A DNA stretch of 64,000 nucleotides from Agromyces sp. Marseille-P2726 (lineage in GTDB: Bacteria; Actinomycetota; Actinomycetes; Actinomycetales; Microbacteriaceae). Position 1 is the stretch's first letter. Each line of letters starts with the position of its first letter. Of the stretch, positions 35,245 through 44,599 are shown piece by piece. The notes beneath the pieces are model-generated. The model made no database searches, was not told the origin of the DNA, and was given only the letters and a program-made list of their open reading frames with translations. The translations under genes and the position numbers were made by a program. The stretch is taken from positions 124,001-188,000 of the forward strand of contig NZ_CADDWM010000014.1 of the NCBI RefSeq assembly GCF_902809835.1, in the 5' to 3' direction.

Positions 35245-38200
35245 CGGATCTCCATCCAGCAGACGGTCTCAGGAGCAGGGGCATCGAGCGGAAGCTGAGT
35301 CTCTTTGCGGAGCTGTTTGGTCTCGTCTCGCTCGAACTCGCGGAGAGAGGCGAGGAGCTCGGCTCGGGGGCTGAAGCCGACGGCGGGCTCCTCGGGCTCT
35401 GCGCTGATCGCCGCATCGATGAGCAACAGGCCTCGTACGACGTCCGCTCCGGTCTTGAGCGCCCACTCGACTCGACCGAGTTCCATGCTCCACTCCGCCT
35501 CAGCGTGCTCGGACGCCTTGGACAGGACCGGCACTCTGCGGCATACGAAGATTCCCTTCGGGTTGCCGCCCTTCGCGGTCGAGATCCCGTCCGGTAGCCG
35601 TTCGACAAGCCCAGCAAGGCTCGGATCGGCTTGAGTGAGCTCGAGCCACTTGAGCCTGAGCTGTTCGATCGGCGCGATGTCCCCGACGTACTCATCCTTG
35701 AACGCCTGGAACACCTTCACGTCGTCGAACATGTCGGATTCGTCGAGGAGCTTTCCGCCTGGGATTCCGAGCGTCTTCGAGATCATCAGGGTCTTGCCGT
35801 TCACCCGGTTGTGGAGCCTGATCAGGCTCTCGATCTCGTCCGGGGGAAGGAAGTTCCGGATCTGAATGTGCCCGCGTGACTTCCTCGCGGCGGGGCGCTC
35901 CTTCACCAACGCCGCTTCGATCGCCGGGTTCATGCGGCGGTCCACGCGGCCGATACGCTGCATCAGACGCACCGGATTCCAGTGGATGTCGTAGTTCACC
36001 AGCAACGTGCCGTCCTGCAGGTTTACGCCTTCGCTGAGCACGTCGGTGGAGATCAGCACGCGTAGCGGGGTGAGATCCTTCCGCTCGGACGCGCCCACCT
36101 TGTTATAGAAGGGGGCGAAGCGCTTAATCATCGCGTAACGATCGTTTCCCCGCGTCCCGTCGATGCGGTCGACATCGGTGAGCCCGTCCTCTTTGAGCCG
36201 AGTTTCCAGATAGCGGGCCGTGTCGGCGAACTCGGTGAACACGATGACTTGCTGAGTGCGGAACTCGTCGGTGAAGACGGAGGCATCCAGGCCGTGTTTC
36301 TCCGACTTCTGCGGCCCCATGAGCAAAGTTCGGAGCTTCGCGTACTTCTCGTCGAGGCCGGCACCGGCGAGGACGAGGTTCATGAACCGTGTGAGCTGAT
36401 CCAGGTCCTCGAAGGCGGCGTCGATCATCTCGCCCAGCCGATATGCGCCGCCGACCAGGTTGTAGTCCAGCTCCTCGAGCGCCTCTTCGGTGAGATCCTC
36501 TTCATGCCAAACCTCGTCGAGAGCTGGACGGTACGTATCGTGGATCGCCTGCAGCGTGGTCTCGTTCCCCGCCCGCCACTCGAGCAGGCGTTGCTCACTT
36601 GCAGGATCGGCTTTCACGTTGACGTCGAGCCAGTGGAGAATCTTCGCCGACAGATCCAGGCATGACCCCGCGAATGCTGCAAAGCTCGATTCGAAGCGCT
36701 TCAGGAAGATCGTGCGGATCAGGGCGACGACTTGTCTTTGCCTGTTCTCTGCGAGCGGATCGACCAGCGGATCCGTCGAGAATGCCAGCGGGTAATACAT
36801 CGGCAGTACGAACAGCGGATTCGCGCGGCTGAAGGCGACTTGGATCTCGGCGAAGAGCGGCGTGTACAGCAGCCCGAACTCGTATGGTACGACACGCGGC
36901 ACCTGAGTTTCGGGGAACACCACCTCGGCGCCGCCGACGACCTTCGCGCTTTCGATCGCATAGCGGCGACTGTTCTGATGGATGATCGACTGGAACAGCT
37001 TGTCCTCCGCCATCAACGCGTCGATCGCGGCGTGGTCCGGAACGGTGTGCTTGAACGGCTTTTCCAGCGAGGCCACGTACTTCCGCAGGCTATTGACGCC
37101 GATGCTCGCGAAGTACGCGTCGGAGTTCTCGCCGGTGAACAGTTCCGCCTGGTGGACCAGGTCGAAGAGCGAATTGTTGATCGGCGTCGCGGTGAGCAGG
37201 AACACCGTCTTGCCTTCGCAGATCGTGTGCATGCGCCACCACCGTGAGCCCCAAGGATTCTCCTCGGTCGGCGACTTGCCGTGGTTCCGGAAGTTGTGCG
37301 CCTCGTCGATGATGACGACGTCCGCTCGCTTGGCCAGGTGTTCGATCTCCTCGGCGCCGGCTTTCGTCGTCAGGTCTGTATGCGCCTTGACGATTACGTT
37401 CGAGAACTGCCCCCCGTAAAGGTCGGGCAGCTTCTCCTTGATCTCCGGGTTCCACACTGCGTCCTGGCCGGTCTTGGTCGCCATGATGAGGACGTTCTTA
37501 CGCTGCCGCACCGCGTAGTACTCGGTGAGCATCAGGCCGACGAAAGTCTTGCCCAGACCTACTCCGTCGGTGACGAAACCGCCGTTCCACTGCCTTGCCA
37601 TCTCCACCAGCGAGTGGAACGCTTCGCGCTGGTAGGGCGCGAGCATCGGATAGATGGTCGACTCCGACTCCTCCCAACTCGAGTCGCTCGTTTCGGCGTT
37701 CGCTGTGAGCGCGTGCAGCGCCTTCGCATAGACCTCGAACGGCGAGAAGGTGCGGACGTTGTGCTCGAGGACCGTAAGCAGGCGCGGGTTGACCGGCGCG
37801 GCCTGATTCCAGTGCTCTTCGTACCACTCCTGAAGCTCGACGACTTCCGGACCCTGGAAGCGCACGTTGAGCTCGACGTTCCTGGTCAGGCCCGGGCGGG
37901 TGAAGTTCGACGAGCCGACGAGAGCGGCTGAACCGACCACGCGGTGTCGTCCGTGAGTGATGTACGCCTTCGCGTGGAATTTCTTGGGCTTGTAGACCCG
38001 CACTTCGATCTTCCCGGAGCGAATAGCGTTGACGACCGCCTCGATCCCCGTGAGGAACGCATCGCCGGTCCGGCGCTCGACGACGATCGACTCGTCGAGC
38101 GCCGCCGCGATCGCGTCGGCCGTCGTCCGGCTGGTCTCACCGCCGATCAGCAACCGGATGCGATCGACCTTCTGCCATGCCCCATCGAGCTCGAGGAAGG

Positions 38201-38327
38201 CCCCGATCTCGAAGTGACCGGTCGCGATATCGATCGACTCGCTCAGATCACACCATTCGCGGACGTACTGGAGCGCCTTCCATTCTTCAGAGGTGTTGTC
38301 GACGATGAAGCTGTCAGGCGTTGCCAT
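35241..38327 (-). CDS. PLD-domain SNF2/RapA-like helicase
   Basis: A 1028-residue fusion. The N-terminal phospholipase D-like nuclease domain has FHAKAYI (His118, Lys120) and GSSNFT (138-143), a single HKD-type motif that would need a dimer for activity. A superfamily 2 SNF2-type motor follows: Walker A DGVGLGKT (about 254-261), DEAH at 341-344, LLTATPINN, TDVLSEGVNLQ and QRIGRVDRR. The C-terminal 200 residues have no obvious motif. ATG at 38327 follows AAGGA by 6 nt, 17 bp after the previous stop. It is probably the DNA-tracking and cutting component of the defence operon, translationally coupled to the methylase. Confidence 0.88.
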   Translation of the reverse strand: MATPDSFIVDNTSEEWKALQYVREWCDLSESIDIATGHFEIGAFLELDGAWQKVDRIRLLIGGETSRTTADAIAAALDESIVVERRTGDAFLTGIEAVVNAIRSGKIEVRVYKPKKFHAKAYITHGRHRVVGSAALVGSSNFTRPGLTRNVELNVRFQGPEVVELQEWYEEHWNQAAPVNPRLLTVLEHNVRTFSPFEVYAKALHALTANAETSDSSWEESESTIYPMLAPYQREAFHSLVEMARQWNGGFVTDGVGLGKTFVGLMLTEYYAVRQRKNVLIMATKTGQDAVWNPEIKEKLPDLYGGQFSNVIVKAHTDLTTKAGAEEIEHLAKRADVVIIDEAHNFRNHGKSPTEENPWGSRWWRMHTICEGKTVFLLTATPINNSLFDLVHQAELFTGENSDAYFASIGVNSLRKYVASLEKPFKHTVPDHAAIDALMAEDKLFQSIIHQNSRRYAIESAKVVGGAEVVFPETQVPRVVPYEFGLLYTPLFAEIQVAFSRANPLFVLPMYYPLAFSTDPLVDPLAENRQRQVVALIRTIFLKRFESSFAAFAGSCLDLSAKILHWLDVNVKADPASEQRLLEWRAGNETTLQAIHDTYRPALDEVWHEEDLTEEALEELDYNLVGGAYRLGEMIDAAFEDLDQLTRFMNLVLAGAGLDEKYAKLRTLLMGPQKSEKHGLDASVFTDEFRTQQVIVFTEFADTARYLETRLKEDGLTDVDRIDGTRGNDRYAMIKRFAPFYNKVGASERKDLTPLRVLISTDVLSEGVNLQDGTLLVNYDIHWNPVRLMQRIGRVDRRMNPAIEAALVKERPAARKSRGHIQIRNFLPPDEIESLIRLHNRVNGKTLMISKTLGIPGGKLLDESDMFDDVKVFQAFKDEYVGDIAPIEQLRLKWLELTQADPSLAGLVERLPDGISTAKGGNPKGIFVCRRVPVLSKASEHAEAEWSMELGRVEWALKTGADVVRGLLLIDAAISAEPEEPAVGFSPRAELLASLREFERDETKQLRKETQLPLDAPAPETVCWMEIR

Positions 38328-38344
38328 CGCTGTCCTTCCTTGTC

Positions 38345-39481
38345 TCAAAGATCGAAGTGCCCGGGAAACCAGCCCGACGGGGTGACCGTGGCGACACGGC
38401 GCAGGCCCTGGTCGTCGAGGTAGATGAGATCGCCGAAGGTCGTCAATCGGATGGTGCCGCCTTCGTGGGCGATGCCTTCCAGCGCGGAATCCACCGCGGG
38501 CGCTGAATCGGCCGCCGCGTCGGCAAGCCGGATGCCCGAGTCGAGGTCGACGAGGTGCCCGCCCACGAAGTCATAGAAGTGCGGCAACAGGAAGCCGCGC
38601 GCTTCCTCGTTCTCGGGGTCGACGCCTGTGTAGCCGAGCAGACGTGCGACCCCGGCCACGAAGCCGACGACTGCCCCGTCTTCGGCGACGGACAGGTCGC
38701 CGAGCGGTGACGGGCTCGTCCACTGACGGACCTTCTCGCGAAGATCGCCCTCGACTTCGTCGCGGACCGTGCGCCCAGTGGCGAGATCGATGACGTCCCG
38801 GGTCTTCGTGACTCGCAGCTTTCGCTGGGGAACTTCGCCGATCCAACGACCGCCGATCGGGGGCCGACTCCCGGCGACCGGGGCGAGCTCGATCGCGGCT
38901 TCTGCGTCATCGTTCGGGACATCGCGCGGGGAAAGTTCAGCGGCGACATCTGGATCAGCCTGCGCCATCGGCGCGATGGGGGCTCGACCGTATGCGGGAG
39001 GAACGTGCTGGCCGGTGCGGATTCGGGTGATGCGCTTGATGAGCCTTGCCGCGGGAACCGAGATCTGCAGTCCCGTACCCTCGCCGAATCGGCGCACCAG
39101 ATTCGCGGCCTCCTCGAGCTGACTCAGAGTAGGGTCCGCGCTGAAATGCAGCCAGGTGTTGCGGGTGTCGAGGATCCTCTTCGCCAGGCCGAACCGGTGC
39201 TCATGAAAGGGGAAGACGAGCCGAAGGGGCGAGTCGGTCGTCCAGACCAGCTCGCCGAGGAAAAAGCTAGGGTCGTTGAGGGCGACGCGGCCCTTGGCCT
39301 TCCCGCGGGTTTTCAAGACCCTCACCCAGTGGCCGAACCAGCCAGGGCCGAACTCGGGGATCAGCTGCTCGTCCGCCCGGTGTGCCAGTTCGAGGCCGAA
39401 CCCGCGCATGAGCGAGAAGTAGCCCTTCATGACATCCCCGTACGTGTCGCGATCCGGGTACTCGATGATCACCGGCGTCAT
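38345..39481 (-). CDS. Unknown protein of the methylase-helicase operon (378 aa)
   Basis: Not recognised. A soluble-looking 378-residue protein. The first 150 residues are rich in aromatic residues (FFLGELVWTTDSPLRLVFPFHEHRFG), then comes a short variable linker near 180-220 with many Ala and Pro residues and a C-terminal domain containing repeated aspartates. No catalytic signature, transmembrane helix or signal peptide was seen. ATG at 39481 overlaps the previous stop by 4 bp, and the helicase begins 17 bp downstream. The tight packing implies a structural or regulatory subunit of the system. Confidence 0.75.
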   Translation of the reverse strand: MTPVIIEYPDRDTYGDVMKGYFSLMRGFGLELAHRADEQLIPEFGPGWFGHWVRVLKTRGKAKGRVALNDPSFFLGELVWTTDSPLRLVFPFHEHRFGLAKRILDTRNTWLHFSADPTLSQLEEAANLVRRFGEGTGLQISVPAARLIKRITRIRTGQHVPPAYGRAPIAPMAQADPDVAAELSPRDVPNDDAEAAIELAPVAGSRPPIGGRWIGEVPQRKLRVTKTRDVIDLATGRTVRDEVEGDLREKVRQWTSPSPLGDLSVAEDGAVVGFVAGVARLLGYTGVDPENEEARGFLLPHFYDFVGGHLVDLDSGIRLADAAADSAPAVDSALEGIAHEGGTIRLTTFGDLIYLDDQGLRRVATVTPSGWFPGHFDL

Positions 39482-40098
39482 GCGTGCAGCACTTGCACGC
39501 CACGCTTGCCGAACGACTGCTGGATCGCGGCTACGCGCGTGATCGCGAACGCCGTGAACACGGCCTCGGCGCCGTCTTCGTCGATCTCGAAGGCCGGATC
39601 GTCCCGGAACCGCTTCGCTTCGGGCTTCAGCTCGACGTAGCTTCCGACGCGCATCGCGCCATGCGAGCGCAGGAGCTCCGCACCGTCCGATCCGGCGAGC
39701 GCGTCCAGTTCGGGCCATCCGACCGAAGCCAGGGTCTGGTACTGGCGGCCGGCAGAGAACTTCATCGCCCGAAGCAAACCGACGAGTGAACCCGCGCCCG
39801 AGTCGGACAGCGTCAGGCGACCCGCGCCCTCAAGGCGGCGGTAGGCGTCAGGTCCCGCCAAGAAATCCAGCGGCTGCACATCGGCCGACCCGTCGGGCCA
39901 TCGGATGAATCCTGCACGCATGGCGAGCCCGTCGGGCGTCGAGAACTCCGCGTACCTCATCCTCCCGACCGCCGGCTCTCCACCGCGGCCCGCGCTCGTC
40001 GGGACTCCTTCGTGCTCGAGCTCCTCCGCGAAGAGGGTGACCGCTACGAGGCCGACGTTGAAGTCGAGGTCATCGCCCGCCGTGTCCGGCTTCGTCAT
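39478..40098 (-). CDS. Unknown protein of the methylase-helicase operon (206 aa)
   Basis: Not recognised. A 206-residue soluble protein beginning MTKPDTAGDDLDFNVGLVAV, with mixed alpha/beta character and an acidic segment (DDPAFEIDEDGAEAVFTAF) near the C-terminus. No motif or membrane segment is visible. It overlaps both neighbours by 4 bp, so translation of the AIPR-like protein, this one and the 378-residue protein is coupled. A complex is likely but unproved. Confidence 0.75.
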   Translation of the reverse strand: MTKPDTAGDDLDFNVGLVAVTLFAEELEHEGVPTSAGRGGEPAVGRMRYAEFSTPDGLAMRAGFIRWPDGSADVQPLDFLAGPDAYRRLEGAGRLTLSDSGAGSLVGLLRAMKFSAGRQYQTLASVGWPELDALAGSDGAELLRSHGAMRVGSYVELKPEAKRFRDDPAFEIDEDGAEAVFTAFAITRVAAIQQSFGKRGVQVLHA

Positions 40099-41504
40099 CG
40101 GTGGGCCTCCTTGGACACGAGACGAAGGTACTCGGTCTCGAATGCGTTGTATGCCAGTTCGTAGGTCTCCGGCGCCTTGCCGACCTTCTGCGGGTCGTAC
40201 TGGAGGGGGGCGAGTAGCAGCTTGAACTGCTTCACGACGGCGGGAAGGCTCCGTTCCAGGAAGGGATAGGGCGGCGTCCGCCAGCGGACAGTACCCTCGT
40301 CGGTCGTCTCCATCAGGGCCTTGAGCCCGTACACGAGGGGCACGATGAACCCCTCCGGACTGTTGTAGTCGACCTTCGCGCCGAAGTACTTCGTGACCTT
40401 GCTGCGCTTGCCGGCGTTGAGCTTGGCGACGGCGATGATGCGGCCGTACTTACCGCCCTGCTCGTTATAGATCTTGGGGAAGGTCGCGTAGATGTGGTCG
40501 TAGAGGGCGGGCATCTCCGAGGCGATCTCGAGGGCGCTCTTCACCTGCCGACTCGAGAGCTCCCGTCGATACACCCCGGGGATCTCGCCGGTGACGTCTG
40601 CGGAACTCATGAGCCGCTCGAACCTCGTCACGCAATCCCCCTTGCTGCGGTAGATGTTCTGCGGCAGCGGTGGTTCGACTGTGCGGCCGTCTTCGTCCCT
40701 CGGCATCGGATCGAGCAGTCCGAGCGGGATCCACGCAAGCGCCAGAAGGTCCGCGACCTTGATCGCGCCGCCGTCGTTCGTCTTCCATTCCACTCTGCCT
40801 GCAAGTTCCGCGGGAAGCAGCGCCCTCAGGTCGTCGTAGTAGCCGTGCTGATTCGCCTTCGCTTCGGCCTTCAGCTGGACGTTGTTGTTCCGAGCCGCGC
40901 AGATTTCGAGGAGCGACGCCGAAAACGCCTCAACGATCCCAGGGTCGTCGACATCCTCCGGCACGATCAGCTCGACCGGGATCAGGAAGTCGAGGTCGTC
41001 GGTGGCGTGGTCTTTCCGGGGCTCCGAGGCAGCGCTGCGAGTGGAGGCTACGACACCGCGGTTCTCATTCCACAGGTCGCGGAAGTCAGCCCACAGCTTC
41101 ACCTTGCGGAGCTGCGCCTCCGGGATCCCGGTCATGCCGAGAACGTGGAGACCGATGGCCAGGGTGTTGTGGCCGCCGTCGAGGATTCCCTCGGTTTCGG
41201 TATCCGCGAAGACGACGCGGAAACGTCCGCGTTCAAGCCGTTCGTAATCGGCGGCCCCGAGCAGGATTCCCTTGGTCTTGAACGGGAACTCGTCCGGCGT
41301 GTCGATGATCGACTCGCGGATCGCAGCGGTCACAGGCCCGACCTTGGACGACCGCGGATTCGCCTCGAGATCTAGTGCGTCGATGATCGGGACAAAGTTC
41401 CGCGCCTTGACGAAACCCGATATGCGAGTGATCCCGCGGATCGTCTGCTCTGCGGGCTGTTCGAACTTGATGATGACCGAGTCGTCGGCCTGCGTGTGTT
41501 CCAT
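40095..41504 (-). CDS. AIPR/DGQHR-like protein, first gene of the defence operon
   Basis: A 469-residue protein containing ILDGGHNTLAIGLHVLG near residue 110, similar to the DGGH/DGQHR motif of AIPR (abortive infection) and ParB/DUF262-like proteins. A charged middle domain and a C-terminal helical part follow. Such motifs often bind nucleotides. Its ATG has an excellent AAGGAGG 6 nt upstream, stronger than any other in the operon, and it marks the operon start. It could sense infection or regulate the effector, but the role is inferred from context and one motif. Confidence 0.7.
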   Translation of the reverse strand: MEHTQADDSVIIKFEQPAEQTIRGITRISGFVKARNFVPIIDALDLEANPRSSKVGPVTAAIRESIIDTPDEFPFKTKGILLGAADYERLERGRFRVVFADTETEGILDGGHNTLAIGLHVLGMTGIPEAQLRKVKLWADFRDLWNENRGVVASTRSAASEPRKDHATDDLDFLIPVELIVPEDVDDPGIVEAFSASLLEICAARNNNVQLKAEAKANQHGYYDDLRALLPAELAGRVEWKTNDGGAIKVADLLALAWIPLGLLDPMPRDEDGRTVEPPLPQNIYRSKGDCVTRFERLMSSADVTGEIPGVYRRELSSRQVKSALEIASEMPALYDHIYATFPKIYNEQGGKYGRIIAVAKLNAGKRSKVTKYFGAKVDYNSPEGFIVPLVYGLKALMETTDEGTVRWRTPPYPFLERSLPAVVKQFKLLLAPLQYDPQKVGKAPETYELAYNAFETEYLRLVSKEAHR

Positions 41505-41768
41505 AAGATCCTCCTTTGTGCCAAGGAGGACCTCCGGTGGATGTGCGAAGACATGCTTGCCGCACGCGACGCCACTTCGACCGGAAGCCCTTCCGGGATT
41601 CCATTTCCTGCGTTCCGTCCGGAAGGCAGTAGAACAGAATCTCAGTGAGAGGGTGGTTCATCAATACCCCCGAATGGGGCATACCCTCAGGAGCCATGGA
41701 TTGTGCTCACACTCGACCACTTGGCGGTCGTGCGCCTGATCATCTCGGGCCCCTCGGTGCATATCGGG

Positions 41769-42344
41769 CTACGCGCGCAGACTTGCGTTCGCGACACGCT
41801 CGCGAATCAACTCCACGGTCGCCTCCGCATCCCTCATTGCAAGGAGGATCCCCGCGTGATTTCGCCAGTGCTGCTCCCACAGCTCCTCACCGACCACCGC
41901 TGCGAAGTCGACTCGTGTGGGAGTCTGCCACTGCTCGTACGCGGTAAGGCGGTCTGCCCGATCCTGCAGGCGGGCGATCCCCCGCGTTGCAGGCGACAGC
42001 CGGGCCGAGCTGAACATCCACTCACGCCATGGCTTGTTGCCCTTGCTCTGATTGCATTTGCCGCAAGACGGGACGAGGTTGTGTATCTCGGAGATGTAAC
42101 CAGTCGGCTTCTTCCCGACCACAAGAGGGCGAAGGTGGTCCCATTCGGTGGCCGTGTCGCCACAATATGCGCACGTCACCGAGTCCGCCATGCCGAGGAT
42201 GAATAGCGCCTCATCGACTTGTTCGTTCGTCGGAGGAATGACCGGAATGATCCCGTTCACGAATGAATTTGTGATGCTCGAAGAGCGCCCGGTAATGCGA
42301 ACCGGCTTGGGCATAGCGAATCGGAACACGACGGGATGGGTCAC
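41769..42344 (-). CDS. HNH endonuclease upstream of the defence operon
   Basis: A 191-residue protein with a clear zinc-bound HNH motif: CAYCG, WDHLRPLVVG, HNLVPSCGKCNQSKGNKPW (residues about 58-106). The cysteine pairs bind zinc and WDH holds the catalytic histidine. GTG at 42344 is the chosen start; ATG at 42314 is an alternative. It is 264 bp upstream of the AIPR-like gene in the same direction, so it may be part of the same defence system or an adjacent nuclease. The terminator of the upstream gene separates it from the DUF2510-TM2 gene. Confidence 0.85.
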   Translation of the reverse strand: MTHPVVFRFAMPKPVRITGRSSSITNSFVNGIIPVIPPTNEQVDEALFILGMADSVTCAYCGDTATEWDHLRPLVVGKKPTGYISEIHNLVPSCGKCNQSKGNKPWREWMFSSARLSPATRGIARLQDRADRLTAYEQWQTPTRVDFAAVVGEELWEQHWRNHAGILLAMRDAEATVELIRERVANASLRA

Positions 42345-42357
42345 TCGATGAGCATAT

Positions 42358-42386
42358 GGCGGGCGACCACCAAGGGGTCGCCCGCC
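42358..42386 (-). terminator. Strong hairpin after the DUF2510-TM2 gene
   Basis: GGCGGGCGACC and GGTCGCCCGCC form a perfect 11-bp stem with a 7-nt loop. It lies 9 bp past the DUF2510-TM2 stop and just before the HNH gene. A short A/T-rich patch follows on the minus strand. Confidence 0.7.
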
Positions 42387-42395
42387 CCGCGGTCC

Positions 42396-43642
42396 CTACA
42401 GCGAAGCGAACGCCTCGAAACGCACATCCCCGGGCAGGTTCTCGACGTTCCACAACGACGACTCGAACTGCGCCGTACCGCCGGCCGGCAAGCGATCGAT
42501 GAACGTGAAGTCGCCGCCGACGATCTTCCCCGCAGCATCCCGGGCGATCACCGAGACGGTCACAAGGTCCTGGTCCTCGCTGAAGGTCGAGGTGACCTTG
42601 CCGGTCACATCCATCCATCCGTACTCCGCGGCGGTCGCGAGCTCGGAGACGCTGAACGACCCCGTCTCCGCGGCCGGAGAGGAGGTTGCCGCGGCGCTCG
42701 TCGGACCGCGGACGTCGAGCTTGGCGATCGTGCCGGAGCCGATCCCGAAGAAGTCGCCGACCACCACGGTGCGACCCTGGAGGATCGTCGTGTAGTCGAT
42801 TCCCGAGTCGAGGATGACGCCGTTCGCGTCCACCGCCTCCACGGTGATGCCCGCTGACGGGAAGACGTAGTCGGCGTTCGGGTTCTCGAGCACCACGGCG
42901 TACCACCACGTGTCGGAGTCGATGTCCTTCCCGAAGGCCGTCTCGACGACGGCGAGCTCCTGAATGGCGGGCGCGGCGGGTTCTTCCGGTTCCGGCGCGG
43001 ATGCGGCGTCCGCTTCGCTCTCGTCGTCAGCAGCGGATGCCGCGCCGGCGACGGGCTCGGTCGTGGCGGACTCGACTGCTCGATCGCCGCTCCGACACCG
43101 TTCACGATGAGCGAGACGACGAGCACGACGCCGGTGACGATCCACGCCATCGTGCGGTACCTGGCGTAGCCCTCGAGCGGGCGGCCGAGCTTGTCACGCT
43201 GCGCTCCGGCGAGCACGAGGACCAGGTCGACGAGCACCCACACGCCGAGCCCGCCCAGGGTGAACAGCTTCGCGAGCGCCGTGCCGATCTTGCCGAGGTA
43301 GAACCGGTCGACCCCGAAGACGCCGAGGAGGAGCGCGAATAGCCAGGTCGCGATGAACGACTTTCGCGGGGTCGGATCAGCGGTCGAGGGCGCGGCGACG
43401 GCTGCCGGGTCGGCGAGCGTCGCGGTCGCAGTGGGTGCCGCGGTGGTGGTGACGGATGCCGCGTCGCCGGCGTTGTGGGTGACGTGCCCAGTGGCACCCG
43501 TGGCATCCGCTCCGGGTGCCCTGTGCTCGGTCCAGTCGTTGCCGTCCCAGTACCGCTGTCCGCCGGTGCCGTCGGGGTACCAGCCGGCGGGTGCGGCGGC
43601 GTTCGGATTGCCGCCCTCTGGGGTGTTCGTGGTGTCGCTCAT
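42396..43642 (-). pseudogene. DUF2510-TM2 membrane protein with a frameshift
   Basis: The N-terminal frame (from 43642) encodes DUF2510 ([23 protein letters not shown]), a low-complexity linker, a TM2 domain ([41 protein letters not shown]) and another helix, then loses sense after GAAIEQS. The continuation, an acidic linker and an extracellular domain ([31 protein letters not shown]...FEAFASL), runs in a second frame to 42396. A one-base deletion near 43070-43080 explains the break. The intact protein would have about 415 residues. Either a recent pseudogene or an assembly error. Confidence 0.75.
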
Positions 43643-43873
43643 GATCGCGTCCGTTCGCTGTGGGTGGGCGCCGCGAATGCGCGACGCCGCCGTCAGGTCG
43701 ACAGCCGACCGACGTTACTGAAGGCGACCGACGTAGCGCCGTCGCGATCGCGCTGAGCCAGTGTTGCCGGGGTGCGCAAATCGATTCTGATCAGCGGATG
43801 CCGCGGCATCCGCCCCACAACCGGGCACACGCCTACTCGGCGGCTCGATCGAGCGGATGTCAGTGGCACTCCA

Positions 43874-43962
43874 TACCGTCGGAATCTTCGGCTACGGCTG
43901 GAGTCAGCAAGGAGCACCGACATGGGCTCGGACTCGCCTCTCAGTGCACGGATGGACGCGCA
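43874..43962 (+). repeat. ~90-bp segment duplicated at 47873-47962
   Basis: It spans the leader, ribosome-binding site and first 13 codons of the gene at 43922. The second copy differs by a handful of bases and one inserted G. Confidence 0.8.
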
Positions 43963-44332
43963 GCTTCGCGCGGCGGGCATCCCCGTGGACCACATCGATC
44001 GCCCGCAGTTCCTCGCCGACGTCCAAGCGCTCGAGCTTCGGCTCGCGATCATCGACGACCGCTTCGAGCGGCTCGCCGCGCGCCCGGATGATGCTTATCA
44101 GACGTGGCGTCGGGACACCGTGACGCGACTGCGGTCGGTCGCCGACCGTGCGGGATCGCTCGAAGCACACGGCGCTCTCGATGCGCCCCAGCGGCGCCGC
44201 GTGGCCGCGCTGCTGACGGTGCTGCGGCGTCGTATTCATGGGCTTGATGAGGCTCACGCCAAGTTCCGCGACCGGCGCGTACGACGGCGGGATGGGCCGC
44301 TCTTTCGCGGGGCTGAGTTCCTGGTGCGGTGA
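43922..44332 (+). CDS. Hypothetical helical protein (136 aa)
   Basis: Not recognised. A 136-residue, strongly charged, helix-rich protein (LADVQALELRLAIIDDRFERLAARPDD; RRRIHGLDEAHAKFRDRRVRRRD) with no membrane segment or signal peptide, probably forming a coiled coil. ATG at 43922 has AAGGAG 8 nt upstream; longer upstream frames read through sequence without a better start. Its leader and first codons are duplicated ahead of the alpha-mannosidase gene. Confidence 0.65.
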   Translation: MGSDSPLSARMDAQLRAAGIPVDHIDRPQFLADVQALELRLAIIDDRFERLAARPDDAYQTWRRDTVTRLRSVADRAGSLEAHGALDAPQRRRVAALLTVLRRRIHGLDEAHAKFRDRRVRRRDGPLFRGAEFLVR

Positions 44333-44599
44333 GGACTATCCGCCCAGAACGGGGGCATGACTGCATCCAGGTGAGGAGAGCATCCTCATGGATACTGCAC
44401 CATCGTCGCAGGCCGGTATGGGTGGCCCAGCTCGACCAGGATCCGTTCATTCAGGGCGTTTTCGAACACCAATGAGATCCCGCGGCACGGGGAAAGGTAA
44501 TCGCGGCTTTATCCGTCGATTCGAGCGGTCATACTGAATCACCGAACAACCCGACGGTGGGCGCCCACGTGCTCTCCCCTATCCGCCAGGAGCCAACCC

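Noticed and set aside
41660..41690. CCCCCGAATGGGG inverted repeat ahead of the defence operon as an operator
   Set aside because: Only 4-5 bp arms with a 4-bp centre, and no matching copy elsewhere; too weak to list as a site.
31819..42344. Assignment as DISARM, BREX, Dpd or Druantia
   Set aside because: Core markers (DrmA/DrmB; PglZ/BrxC; DpdA; DruE-type helicase set) are not present. The overlap is limited to generic methylase, helicase and PLD parts.
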